NCBI RefSeq assembly: GCF_002994635.1 | Contig: NZ_PVNL01000030.1 | Coordinates: forward strand, 1-64,000 | DNA length: 64,000 bases | DNA from: Enhygromyxa salina | GTDB lineage: Bacteria; Myxococcota_A; Polyangia; Nannocystales; Nannocystaceae | Reading direction: 5' to 3' | Shown here: positions 8,490-16,991 of the stretch, piece by piece | How the letters are laid out: the number at the start of each line of letters is the position of its first letter | Position numbering within the stretch: the stretch's first letter is position 1 | The notes under the pieces: model-generated | Databases searched by the model: none | Told to the model about the DNA's origin: nothing | Seen by the model: only the letters and a program-made list of their open reading frames with translations | Translations under genes and position numbers: made by a program

Positions 8490-8912
8490 TCAGGGATCCA
8501 GGGCGAGCCGGACGGGGAGCAGCGTGGCGCCCTCGCGGCCGAGCTCCATACCGCTGACCTCGACGCTGCTCTGGCTCTTGTAGACGGCGATTCGATAGCT
8601 GCCCGGCGGTGGCTCGCTGACGATGAACACGCCCTGCTCGTCGGTCAGGGCGATGATGCGGACGGGCTCCTCCTCGCCCGGCGCGAGCTCGCGCTCGAGG
8701 AACACGGCGGCCTCGGCGACTGGGGCCGACGTGCCGGCTTCAGTGACGTGGCCGAGCACGCACGAGCTGACCCCCGCGCAGCGCGGCGACAAGATCGAGA
8801 TGGTGTCGTGAAGGGGCTCGGGCTCGGGCTTACCGGCGACGCACCCGAGCGCGACCCCAGCGGCGACCGCTGCCGCCCAGGTTCGCGTCTGGGTTCGCAT
8901 CCAGATCCGCAT
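8490..8912 (-). CDS. Small lipoprotein with carboxypeptidase-regulatory-like domain
   Basis: A 140-residue lipoprotein. A basic N-terminus (MRIWMRTQTRTW), a hydrophobic stretch and the lipobox ALGC give a mature protein starting at Cys24. Residues about 50-140 show the CarboxypepD_reg/CnaB-like beta-sandwich pattern: VLGHVTEAGTSAPVAEAAVFLE, then ALTDEQGVFIVSEPPPGSYRIAVYKS. Two Cys (CAGVSSC) just before the domain may form a disulfide. Such domains usually serve as binding or structural modules on the cell surface. It converges with the membrane-anchored unknown gene, with 7 bp between the stops. Confidence 0.75.
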   Translation of the reverse strand: MRIWMRTQTRTWAAAVAAGVALGCVAGKPEPEPLHDTISILSPRCAGVSSCVLGHVTEAGTSAPVAEAAVFLERELAPGEEEPVRIIALTDEQGVFIVSEPPPGSYRIAVYKSQSSVEVSGMELGREGATLLPVRLALDP

Positions 8913-9003
8913 GCCGCCAGCATGATCCCCCGAGATCGTCTTTCACGCCAGCGTTCACTTGCTTGGCCGCAACGCGACTCATGCGACAACGGAGCGCGAG
9001 CCC

Positions 9004-9528
9004 TCAGCAAGCCCCGTTTGCGCGCCGCGGAACCTGCTCGGATGGGTGGGGGAACAGATATCGGCTCGCGTCGATCTCCGCACCCAGCGGGAGCTGCTGC
9101 CCCGCGTCCTCGAGCGCTGCCACGGCTTCGGTGATGCCGTGCTCCCAGCTCGACACGATCCGGCCATCGACCATCTTGCTCGAGACCCAAGTCAGCGCCG
9201 TCAGCACGCCGCGGATCAGCGGGTTGCAGATGATCTGCCACGAGCCAACCGTGGGCTCCCGCCGACCTGACCGCGCGAGCTCGAGGCTGAGCTCGGTGAC
9301 GGTCCGCCGCACGTCGGACGAGGGGCGCTGCACGTCGTCGACATGGTTGACGTAGGCGACGCGGGTCATCGAGTCGAGCGCAGCCTGGGCGACCTCGTGG
9401 CTGAACTCGAACAGCTGGGTCACCACGTCCACGCTCAGCTGTCCGCGCCAGCAGCTCAGATACAGCGGCGCGTGGGCGACATCGATCAAGATCTCGCTGG
9501 TCGCGTCGGCGATCTGGATCACGCTCAC
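9004..9528 (-). CDS. Family-X protein 1 (paralogue of genes at 30922 and 51426)
   Basis: A 174-residue protein of unknown function. It shares with two other proteins in this window the central motif NPLIRGVLTALTWV (compare NPLMRGVITAIVWI and [14 protein letters not shown]), a hydrophobic strand near the N-terminus (APLYLSCW) and a C-terminal helix before a Pro-containing end. The strand/helix alternation resembles a STAS/SpoIIAA-like fold, which is my inference only. The frame is open to a GTG at 9585 that overlaps the end of the VWA gene. I chose GTG 9528 because it gives an N-terminus of the same length as the paralogues. It may be cotranscribed with the DUF58-VWA pair. Confidence 0.6.
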   Translation of the reverse strand: MSVIQIADATSEILIDVAHAPLYLSCWRGQLSVDVVTQLFEFSHEVAQAALDSMTRVAYVNHVDDVQRPSSDVRRTVTELSLELARSGRREPTVGSWQIICNPLIRGVLTALTWVSSKMVDGRIVSSWEHGITEAVAALEDAGQQLPLGAEIDASRYLFPHPSEQVPRRANGAC

Positions 9529-9569
9529 CCAACACGAGTGTGGCCCGCTTCGTGGCCCAGAACAACGCG

Positions 9570-11759
9570 TCAGCGAGCTAGCCACCAGCGGGCGCCGCTC
9601 TCGACGCCGAGCAACAGCAGCACGAGCAGCGCCAGCTCGCGCCAGCGCGGCTCGTAGATCGTCACGGTTCCGGCCTCGCCTTCGGGCTGCCCGCGGGTGA
9701 TCGCGGCGGGGGTGGTGTCGGCCTCGCGGGCGTCGAACTCGACGACGAAGCGCTCGGCGTGGTCACCCGGCTGGGGCTGAGCGCCGTCCGCTTCACGCGC
9801 CCGGGCGCGGTAGTGTCCGGGCGAGTTGGTGGCGTCGAAGCTGGCGAGCTCACCCTCGTGCTTGGGGGTGACCGGGAGGCTCTGACCGCTCGGCGTGGTC
9901 ACGGTGTAGGCGGTCGCGCGCTCGAAAGTCTTGCGCCCACCCACGGCCACGACCCCGCCGACGCCGGGCCCTCGCGCGCCGGCCAGCCACGCGAGGGTGC
10001 GGGTCGCCAGCGGCACGAAGCCGGGCCGCAGCGGGAGGTCGCCCCAGTCACGATCGATCGTCGTGGTCAGCAGCGCGACCCGACCGAGCACGTGCTCGCG
10101 GGTGATCAACGCTGGCGCGCCGCTGGTGAACGCGACGGCGATGTCGGCTCCGCGGCGGGGGTCCGGCTCGAGCAGGAACATGCGCCGCGCTCGGGTCCCG
10201 CCCAGATCGATGTCGGCGGCGGCGTCGGTCGTGGCACCCGCGAAGATCGGGTGCGAGAGCTGGACGGGGGCGATGCTCTCCCCGCGGGCCTCGGTGCGCC
10301 CGGGGGCGGTGCCCGTGTAGATCGCCTCGCGCAGCAGCAGCGGCATGAGCTCGCCGAATCGAGCGTTGTAGTCGGTCGCGCTCACCCGATCGCCAACGGT
10401 GATCCACAGCCCCATGCCCGCGGCCACCCGCGCGCGGATCCGCGGCGCGAGCTCGGCCGGCAGCGCGCGGACGTTTGCCAGCACCAGCACGTCGACGTCC
10501 GCGAGCGGATCTTGGCTGGGATCGCCGCGCAGCCGATCTTCGAGCTGATCGAGGGCCAGGCCGCGCAGCCGCATGCGCTCGGCGAGATCGCTGGCGCCGA
10601 GCGCCGTCGAGAGGAAGAAGATCTCATCGTTGGCCCGGGTCTCGCTGGGATCGCCGTTGACGACCAGGACCTCGACGACCTCGGTGGTCGCCAGCCACAC
10701 GTGACGACGATCGTCGATCGGGAACGGGTCGTCCTCGCGGTCGAGCAGGTGCACGCGGGCGCGGGTGCCCCGGTCGCCGGCTTCGTCGCCGCCGATCTCG
10801 AGGGTGTGGGTAAACTCGACCGAGGCGTCGGCGTTGGGCTCGAGCGCGACGCGGGTCCGGGCGACCTCGACGTTGTCGATCTCGAGCGCGGCCGTGACCT
10901 CGAGGGTCGCGGCGGACTCGGTGTCTGCGTAGGGGCCGTAGCGGTGGATCAGCGCGTGGACGCGGACGGCGTTGGGATCGAGCTCGGGGGCCGGCGACCA
11001 CTCGAGCTCGCGCAGGCCGACGTGCTCGGGTGGCGGCGGCACGCCTGCGCCGTCACTCGTGGGGGCGCCGCGCGTGGGGACGCCGACCACGGTCACGGCT
11101 CCGGCGGTCAGCTCGGGCAGCGAACCGAGCCCGCGATCGGTTGGATCGCCGATCGCATAGATCACCCGCGGCCGGGCCTGCGAGTCCGACAGCAGCGCGC
11201 TCGCGCGTGGGAGCGCCTCGGCCAGGGTCCAGGCGCCGGGGCGCGGGCCCCGGTCTTCGCTGCGCATCCAGCCGTCGGTGGCCGCACGGACCCGCGGGCG
11301 GCCCTGCGCGAGCTCGCTGAGCGCGACGGTCGGGGCGCGGGGATCCGAGATCGTCAGGCCGACCCTGCTCCCGGGCGGCAGCGCGTCGAGCAGCGTGTCG
11401 AGCCGCTCGAGCGCGCGGTCCCGATCGCTGCGGCCGTCGACCCGCAGATCCATGCTGGCCGAGGCGTCGAGCAGGATCACCGCGTCGTGGGGCTCGGCGA
11501 GCACCGCGACCGCGGCCTCACTGCCGATCACAGGCCGCGCGAGCACCAGCACGAACAGCGCCAGCAACAGCAAGCGGATCAACAGCAGCGGCCAGTCTCG
11601 CAGCTCGCGGCGCTGGGTGATCACCGGCTCGCGCGGGGCGATGAAGCGGACCGCGGCGAACCGGATCTTCTGCGGCCGCTCGCGCCCGAGCAGGTGGGCG
11701 ATCAACGGCAGCGCGAGCCCGAGCAAGCCGAGCAGCGCCAGCGGGGCCAGCAGGCTCAC
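9570..11759 (-). CDS. BatA-type membrane protein with von Willebrand factor A domain
   Basis: A 729-residue inner-membrane protein. Residues 1-80 are the BatA N-terminal domain with two membrane helices (LLGLLGLALPLIAHLL and LLLIRLLLLALFVLVLA) flanking the GRERPQKIRF loop. A VWA domain follows with the MIDAS motif DASASMDLR near residue 100. The middle is a large periplasmic or cytoplasmic beta-rich region containing a second Rossmann-like segment (VEVLVVNGDPSETRANDE), and a last membrane helix lies at the C-terminus (ELALLVLLLLGVE). Bat proteins work with MoxR ATPases and DUF58 proteins in envelope-stress or metal-centre chaperoning. Its GTG start overlaps the stop of the DUF58 gene by 4 nt. 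Confidence 0.88.
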   Translation of the reverse strand: MSLLAPLALLGLLGLALPLIAHLLGRERPQKIRFAAVRFIAPREPVITQRRELRDWPLLLIRLLLLALFVLVLARPVIGSEAAVAVLAEPHDAVILLDASASMDLRVDGRSDRDRALERLDTLLDALPPGSRVGLTISDPRAPTVALSELAQGRPRVRAATDGWMRSEDRGPRPGAWTLAEALPRASALLSDSQARPRVIYAIGDPTDRGLGSLPELTAGAVTVVGVPTRGAPTSDGAGVPPPPEHVGLRELEWSPAPELDPNAVRVHALIHRYGPYADTESAATLEVTAALEIDNVEVARTRVALEPNADASVEFTHTLEIGGDEAGDRGTRARVHLLDREDDPFPIDDRRHVWLATTEVVEVLVVNGDPSETRANDEIFFLSTALGASDLAERMRLRGLALDQLEDRLRGDPSQDPLADVDVLVLANVRALPAELAPRIRARVAAGMGLWITVGDRVSATDYNARFGELMPLLLREAIYTGTAPGRTEARGESIAPVQLSHPIFAGATTDAAADIDLGGTRARRMFLLEPDPRRGADIAVAFTSGAPALITREHVLGRVALLTTTIDRDWGDLPLRPGFVPLATRTLAWLAGARGPGVGGVVAVGGRKTFERATAYTVTTPSGQSLPVTPKHEGELASFDATNSPGHYRARAREADGAQPQPGDHAERFVVEFDAREADTTPAAITRGQPEGEAGTVTIYEPRWRELALLVLLLLGVESGARWWLAR

Positions 11760-12841
11760 GCGGCGCCCCCGTCATGGGCGACCGCGTCGCTCGGGACCCC
11801 GGCCAGGCGCGCGAGCAGATCCAGCATCTGCACGGCCGGGCTCTCGTCGGTGACCATGCGCGAGAGCAGCAAGCCGCCGCGCTCACACGACTGCTCGAGC
11901 CAGCGCAGGTGCGCGTGCAGGCGCTCGAGGTAGCCGGCGCGCAGGCTGGTCCCCGGGCCCTCGAGCGTCGGTCGGCGAGCGCGGAGATCCTCGAGCTCGA
12001 GCACGCGGGGCTGATCCCAGGGAAACTCGAGCTCGTCGCGGTGCAGGACCTGGACCAGCGCGACGTCGTGGCCGCCGGTCCGCAACAGGGTGAGCCCGCG
12101 CTGGAGTGACTCGTCGGCGTCGCGCTGGGGTGACTCGGGATCGGCGTCGGGGCTGACGCCAGCTCCGGCGCCGCCGGGATCGAGGAAGTCGGAGATCACG
12201 ACCACGAGCGCGCGCCGACGCAGGCGTGGGGCCACGGCCTCGAGCAGCGGCTCCCACGGACAGTCGCCGGTGGCTTCGCGGGTGAACACGTCGGCGACCG
12301 TCCGCAGTCGATCCCGGCGGGCGACCGGCTCGAGCCCGGCGAGCTCGAGCGCGTCGTCGCGGCCGACGCCGAACCCGACACGATCGCCCTGGCGCAGCGC
12401 CAGGCTGGTCAACCCGGCGGCCACGGTCCCGGCCCGCCGCCACTTTTGTAGCTGGCGGTCACGGTCGCCGTCGCTGGTGTAGTGCATGCCCCCGGAGCCA
12501 TCGATGAGCAGGACCAGGTCGAGCTCCTCCTCGCTCTCGGTCTGGCGGATCACGAGTCGCTCCGCTCGCGCAGCCGCGCGCCAGTCGAGCCGGCGAGGAT
12601 CGTCGCCCGGCGCGTAGGCCCGGTAGTCGCGGAAGTCCCGACCGACGCCCGGACGCAGCGAACGATGGGCGCCATGCCGGGCCCCGGCCACCGGCCGACG
12701 GACCAGCAGCTCGCGGTTGGCGAGGGCCGCCCGCAGCGACGCCGGGATCAGGCGGCCGATCGGATCGCTGGGATCGTCCGGGAAGCTCGATGCGCCACGC
12801 GCTTGGCTCGGCTCGTTGGTGTCACGAGTGTCGATAGGCAC
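11756..12841 (-). CDS. DUF58 domain protein
   Basis: A protein of about 361 residues with the DUF58 signature GVGRDFRDYRAYAPGDDPRRLDW and the following VWA-like domain (LVLLIDGSGGM, then ALVVVISDFLDPGG). DUF58 proteins are soluble partners of MoxR ATPases and VWA membrane proteins. The frame extends much further upstream, but that part overlaps the divergent DUF3800 gene and lacks coding character, so I chose GTG 12841. The exact start is uncertain. It is coupled to the BatA-type gene by a 4-nt GTGA overlap. The expected moxR partner is not adjacent; one lies 12 kb away at 24588. Confidence 0.85.
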   Translation of the reverse strand: MPIDTRDTNEPSQARGASSFPDDPSDPIGRLIPASLRAALANRELLVRRPVAGARHGAHRSLRPGVGRDFRDYRAYAPGDDPRRLDWRAAARAERLVIRQTESEEELDLVLLIDGSGGMHYTSDGDRDRQLQKWRRAGTVAAGLTSLALRQGDRVGFGVGRDDALELAGLEPVARRDRLRTVADVFTREATGDCPWEPLLEAVAPRLRRRALVVVISDFLDPGGAGAGVSPDADPESPQRDADESLQRGLTLLRTGGHDVALVQVLHRDELEFPWDQPRVLELEDLRARRPTLEGPGTSLRAGYLERLHAHLRWLEQSCERGGLLLSRMVTDESPAVQMLDLLARLAGVPSDAVAHDGGAA

Positions 12842-12957
12842 GAGTGGGTCCCGGATGGATGCGGGAGTATATCGACGGCTGGTGAGCAACGCGAACGGGG
12901 CGCGCGGGGAGGGGCTGACTGGACTGAGTTGAACCGCTCGGGTACGGTCGTGCGCGC

Positions 12958-13761
12958 GTGGCTGCCGCCTATCCCTTCTACATGGACGACTCCGGCGCGC
13001 GGCACCCGGATCGCCAGCTGAGCGACGGATCGAGACCCGACTGGTTCGCCTTGGGTGGGATCCTCGTGCGCCAACAAGACGAGCAGCTGTGCCGACGGAT
13101 GCATAGCGAGCTGTGCGCCAAGTGGGGGATCGGTGCACCCCTTCACTCGGAGGAAATTCGCAACCGCAAGAAGAATTTTCGCTGGCTCGCACCACTCGAG
13201 ACGCGAAATCAGTTTCTTGCGGAACTGCAGGCGATGTTGTTGGCGATGCCTGTGGTGGGGATCGCGTGCGTCATCGATCGCCCTGGGTACCACGCTCGCT
13301 ATCATGGCAAATACGGGTCGCAGAAGTGGTCGTTGTGCCGGAGCTCTTTCACGATTGGCGTTGAGCGAGCCAGTAAATTTGCGCGCTCACGAGGATGCAA
13401 GCTCAACGTCTATGTCGAGCGGTCCGACCGCAAGACGGATCGCCAAGTGAAGACCTATTTCGAGGAGCTGAAGCGTGCGGGGCACCCCTTTGATCACGCT
13501 CGCGCCTCCAAGTACTCGCCGCTTAATCTGACGGAGCTCGGCGAGACGCTTCATGACTTCAAGATGAAGCGCAAGAGCTCGCCCATGATGCAGATTGCGG
13601 ATCTCTATCTGTACCCAATCTGTCGTGGTGGCTACGACGCGAGCTACTATCCGTTCGGGCAGCTCAGGAGCGCATCGAAGCTCATCGACCTTCATGTCGA
13701 TGACGTCAACACGAGCGGGATCAAGTACTACTGCTTCGAGAACGTCGCTAAAAAAGAATGA
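12958..13761 (+). CDS. DUF3800 domain protein
   Basis: A 267-residue protein of the DUF3800 family, recognisable from the N-terminal FYMDDSGARHP segment with its acidic pair, ALGGILV, the LHSEEIRNRKKNF segment and the late SPMMQIADLYLYPI motif that carries the conserved Asp. The fold is RNase H-like and the family is often found near mobile or defence genes, but a biochemical role is not established. The start is a GTG. Its base composition is clearly more AT-rich than its neighbours (AAG, AAT and TTT codons frequent), which points to recent acquisition. It is a lone rightward gene between leftward operons. Confidence 0.85.
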   Translation: MAAAYPFYMDDSGARHPDRQLSDGSRPDWFALGGILVRQQDEQLCRRMHSELCAKWGIGAPLHSEEIRNRKKNFRWLAPLETRNQFLAELQAMLLAMPVVGIACVIDRPGYHARYHGKYGSQKWSLCRSSFTIGVERASKFARSRGCKLNVYVERSDRKTDRQVKTYFEELKRAGHPFDHARASKYSPLNLTELGETLHDFKMKRKSSPMMQIADLYLYPICRGGYDASYYPFGQLRSASKLIDLHVDDVNTSGIKYYCFENVAKKE

Positions 13762-13787
13762 GGCCCACGGCTTTCGCCGTTGCCTCA
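13759..13787. terminator. Hairpin between convergent genes
   Basis: TGAGGC/GCCTCA outer arms and ACGGC/GCCGT inner arms with a TTTC loop form a strong interrupted hairpin that includes the DUF3800 stop codon. It has no T tract. A 13-bp palindrome TGGGTCAGACCCA lies at 13811-13823, and AGACCC/GGGTCT arms (13930-13949) overlap the stop codon of the convergent gene, so this 186-bp spacer is likely a two-way termination zone. Confidence 0.45.
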
Positions 13788-13947
13788 GCAGCCTTCGAAG
13801 GAAGACCTCGTGGGTCAGACCCAGATGAAGCGTGGCACGGCTGCTCGGTGGTAGCAAGAGCCGTGAACGCGCCTGCTCTGAGGCAGATCACGGGAGGAGG
13901 ACGGGCTTCTCGTGGTTCGAGGCGGGCGCAGACCCTGGGGGTTGGGT

Positions 13948-15732
13948 CTAGCGAGCGCGGGGTGGCGTAGATGAGCGCCGCATGCTCGCGCTGATGCTCG
14001 CCGCCGCCAGCAACGCCAGACCCTCGATCGCGCCGGGACGCGCCTGCGTGAGCACCCAGCCGAGCACGGGCAGTGCCACCAGCGTCGCCGCGATGACGAT
14101 GAGCAGCTGCCGCCGACGCATGAGCACGTCGCCGGTCGAGACGTGGATGGCGATCACCACGCAAGTCACCCCCACCAGCGCCAGCGTCGAGTCCGCGTTG
14201 CGAGCGACATCGGAGATCCTCGACAGCAACGCGAGCTCGACCGTGACCAGCACGAGGCCCAGTCCGACACCGGTCAGCCATCGCTGCAGCCGCGCCGCCC
14301 CGCGTGGGTCGCCATCCCGGATCCGTCGGCGCGCGAGCAGGGATCCACCCAGCCACGCGAGCGCGACCAGGGCCGCGCCCAGGATCACGTAGGTGAGATC
14401 GACGAGCGCCCGCACGAGGTCACCCGACTCGCCCCATTCACCCCATTCACCATAGTGCAGCGCGATCGAGCCCATGAACCCCAGCATCCCCACGCCAGCG
14501 CTCGGCAGCGCCCGACAGTCACGCAGCTCGCCATCCGCCCCCACCGTGAGTGAGCCTCGGCCGAGCAGGCCAGCCCCCTCGAGGTCCACGCGCACGGCAC
14601 CGCTCGCCCGGCCAGGATGCCGGACGATCAACCGATGCACCCCAGCGTCCGGCAGCGAGGCGTCGAGTTCAGGGCAGCGACGCTCGGCCAGCGCCTGCAG
14701 ATCCGGAAGCGGCCCAGACTCGGCGGCCAGCGGCACCCGCTCGACGGCCAGCACGTCGTGCATCAGCGCCGCGCGATCACCTTGATAGGCCCCGCTACCC
14801 ACGAGCGGCACGATCACCAGCGTCAGACCCAGCATCGCGCCCGACCACGCCCACAGCGTCGCGGCTGGGATCAGCGCGAGCCCCAACCACTGGTGCGCGA
14901 CCATTGCCCGCGGACGCTGGGTCCGCGTGCGTGGGCGCGCGCCGGTTCGCACCCACCGTCGCGTCGCCAAGCCCGACAGCAGGATCAGCCCCAGGCACAG
15001 TCCGATGATCCCCAACAAGGGCTCGCCGAGCTGCGGCGAGACCAACAAGCTGCGATGCAGCTCGCGCAGCACCCACAGCGGCGGCTCGCCGACCCCGATC
15101 ACCTCGCCGGTCGCAGGATCCAGATCCACGCGAATGTGCCGACGCTCGGCGTCGTGGAAGTCCGCGCGAATCCACGGCTCCGAGGCGGTCGCGGGATGCA
15201 GCGAGAGCTGACCCGCGGACAGCTCCGGGTGGTCGCGCAACAAGGTGGCGAGCGCGTCGTCGAGCGCCTGCTCGGACACGGGCGCAGGCGTGGCTCGCAA
15301 CTCGGCGGACGCAGCGGGGACCTGCCACCCCGCCAGCGCCCGATCGAGCACCGCGCCGACGCCCGAACCGAACACCACCATCGCGACGAGCGCGAGCGCA
15401 GCCCCAAGTCGGCGGTGGAGCCCGAACAAGCTTCGACGTGAGTGGCCCCGGCGGGCCCACCGAGGTCCCGCCACGCCGGCCAGCGCCAACCCGGTCCACA
15501 GCGGCACCAACAGCAGCGTCGCCAGCATCGCCCGCTCGACCGGCGGTCCCGGCCACAGCCGCGCGAACAGCCACGTGGCGATGCAGGCCAAGATCCCGGA
15601 CCCGATCACGATCCCCACGGTGCGCGCCCGCTCGCGTCGGTTGGCGCGGGGCTTGTCGGGGGTAGCGGGCGCCTCGGCCTGCGGCGTCAACACGCCTCGC
15701 CCCGGGCCGCCCAGCTCGGCGCGGCCTGCCAC
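13948..15732 (-). CDS. PepSY-associated TM protein, candidate ferric-siderophore reductase
   Basis: A 594-residue inner-membrane protein with about eight hydrophobic helices. Pattern and order match the PepSY-associated TM (PiuB/FegB-like) family: an early LFGLHRRLG with the conserved His before a helix, a PepSY-like periplasmic segment (about residues 180-240, HIRVDLDPATGEVIGV), ELHRSLLV, HQWLGLALIPAATLWAWSGAMLGL, and a second extracytoplasmic domain. Family members are thought to reduce ferric siderophores or haem-bound iron at the inner membrane. It is the last gene of the siderophore operon and overlaps the hydroxylase gene by 46 nt; a GTG at 15693 would shorten the overlap to 7 nt. Its role in iron release is inferred from the family and position. 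Confidence 0.8.
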   Translation of the reverse strand: MAGRAELGGPGRGVLTPQAEAPATPDKPRANRRERARTVGIVIGSGILACIATWLFARLWPGPPVERAMLATLLLVPLWTGLALAGVAGPRWARRGHSRRSLFGLHRRLGAALALVAMVVFGSGVGAVLDRALAGWQVPAASAELRATPAPVSEQALDDALATLLRDHPELSAGQLSLHPATASEPWIRADFHDAERRHIRVDLDPATGEVIGVGEPPLWVLRELHRSLLVSPQLGEPLLGIIGLCLGLILLSGLATRRWVRTGARPRTRTQRPRAMVAHQWLGLALIPAATLWAWSGAMLGLTLVIVPLVGSGAYQGDRAALMHDVLAVERVPLAAESGPLPDLQALAERRCPELDASLPDAGVHRLIVRHPGRASGAVRVDLEGAGLLGRGSLTVGADGELRDCRALPSAGVGMLGFMGSIALHYGEWGEWGESGDLVRALVDLTYVILGAALVALAWLGGSLLARRRIRDGDPRGAARLQRWLTGVGLGLVLVTVELALLSRISDVARNADSTLALVGVTCVVIAIHVSTGDVLMRRRQLLIVIAATLVALPVLGWVLTQARPGAIEGLALLAAASISASMRRSSTPPRAR

Positions 15733-16991
15733 CGGATCAACCCCCGCTCGCGCTCGATGTCAAAGCGACGGCGGCCCAGCACGTCATTGAGGATCACCGC
15801 CGAGCGCCAGGCCATCAGGCTCAGCTGCGACTCTGCGATCCCGTGGGTGCTGCGTCCGCCGTTGACGATGTACAGCCGCTCGTTGCCGCGGCGAGGGCGT
15901 CGGAGCTCGAAATTCCGATCGACGAGCGGCCGACGTTGCGCGTCGAATTCGAGCTCGGCGAGCAGCGGCTCGACGCAGCCGGGCAGCTGCTCGCGCAGGC
16001 CGGTACACAGGATCACCCAGTCGGCCTGAACTGGCTCGTTGGTCTCGTCGAGGAGGTTGTGCAGGTGAAGCTCGAAGCCGCCCGAGCCCCGGGCTTCGAC
16101 GTCGATCAGCTCGCGCGCGGGGAGCAGATCGAGGCGCAGCTCGGACCCCGAGACGCCGAGCTCGTAGGCGCGATCATGCAGCGCGCGCAGGGTCGACAGC
16201 GAGATCCCGTCGCCGGCCAGCTTGTGCCGCTCGAGCAAGCTCTCGCGCCGCGCACCCTCGAGCCCGTGAAACATCGCCATGAACTCCGGGGTGAACAAAT
16301 GATTGGCGAATGGGCTCTCGTCGAGCGGCTCGAAATTGAGTCGACGCGAGGCCCACGTGACCCGAGCCGGCTCGCCCCAGGTCCCGCGCAGCAGCTCGAG
16401 CACCAGCTCGGCGCCGGTCTGCCCACCACCGACGACCGCGACCTTCGAGCCGCGCAGATCGAGCGGGCGCGTCAGCGTGTCGATCGCGTGGAAGCAGCGG
16501 GGGCCCAGATGTTGGCGAGCGCACGCGGGCACGCTGGGCACCCGGCCGGTCCCCAGGACCACGCACCGCGCTCGGGTTCGGCCGCGGTCGTGGATCAGCT
16601 CGAACCCGTCGCGAGTCGAGCGAACCTCGCGGACCTCGTCGGCGAAGCTGAGCGACTCGAGGCGCGAGGCGACCCAGCCCAGGTAGTCGGCAAATTCGCG
16701 GCGCCCGATCGCGGCGTGCTCGGTGGCCAAGAACGAGTAGAAGCGCCCGTGCGAGACCAGGTAGTTCAAGAACGAGTGGGGGTTGGTGGGGCTGACCGCG
16801 GTGACCAGATCCTTGAGGAACGAGGTCTGCATGCGCGAGCCCTCGAACATCAGGCCTGGGTGCCAGGCGAACCGCTCACGTCGCTCGAACAGGCGCGCGC
16901 GCAATTCAGGTACCTCGTCGGCCAGCGCCGCGATGCTCAGATTGAAAGGACCGACGCCTACGCCGGCGAGATCGACCTCGTCCATGTTCAT
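15687..16991 (-). CDS. iucD-like: L-lysine N6-monooxygenase (IucD/SidA family)
   Basis: A 434-residue flavoprotein that N-hydroxylates the side-chain amine of lysine (or ornithine) with NADPH and O2, the first step of hydroxamate siderophore synthesis. Visible motifs are GVGVGPFNLSIAAL (FAD-binding), WHPGLMFEGSRMQTSFLKDLVT, VSPTNPHSFLNYL, GGGQTGAELV (NADPH-binding) and the C-terminal NGGRSTHGIAESQLSLMAWRS. The length is normal. Its ATG overlaps the IucC-like stop by 4 nt (ATGA). Lysine rather than ornithine is likely because the neighbouring enzymes match the aerobactin set, but specificity cannot be read from the sequence alone. Confidence 0.93.
   Translation of the reverse strand: MNMDEVDLAGVGVGPFNLSIAALADEVPELRARLFERRERFAWHPGLMFEGSRMQTSFLKDLVTAVSPTNPHSFLNYLVSHGRFYSFLATEHAAIGRREFADYLGWVASRLESLSFADEVREVRSTRDGFELIHDRGRTRARCVVLGTGRVPSVPACARQHLGPRCFHAIDTLTRPLDLRGSKVAVVGGGQTGAELVLELLRGTWGEPARVTWASRRLNFEPLDESPFANHLFTPEFMAMFHGLEGARRESLLERHKLAGDGISLSTLRALHDRAYELGVSGSELRLDLLPARELIDVEARGSGGFELHLHNLLDETNEPVQADWVILCTGLREQLPGCVEPLLAELEFDAQRRPLVDRNFELRRPRRGNERLYIVNGGRSTHGIAESQLSLMAWRSAVILNDVLGRRRFDIERERGLIRWQAAPSWAARGEAC

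Noticed and set aside
9759..11933. Very long open frame on the plus strand opposite the BatA/DUF58 genes
   Set aside because: High GC makes the antisense frame lack stops; its protein is His/Asp/Gly/Arg-rich low complexity without domains, whereas the minus strand has clear VWA and DUF58 motifs.
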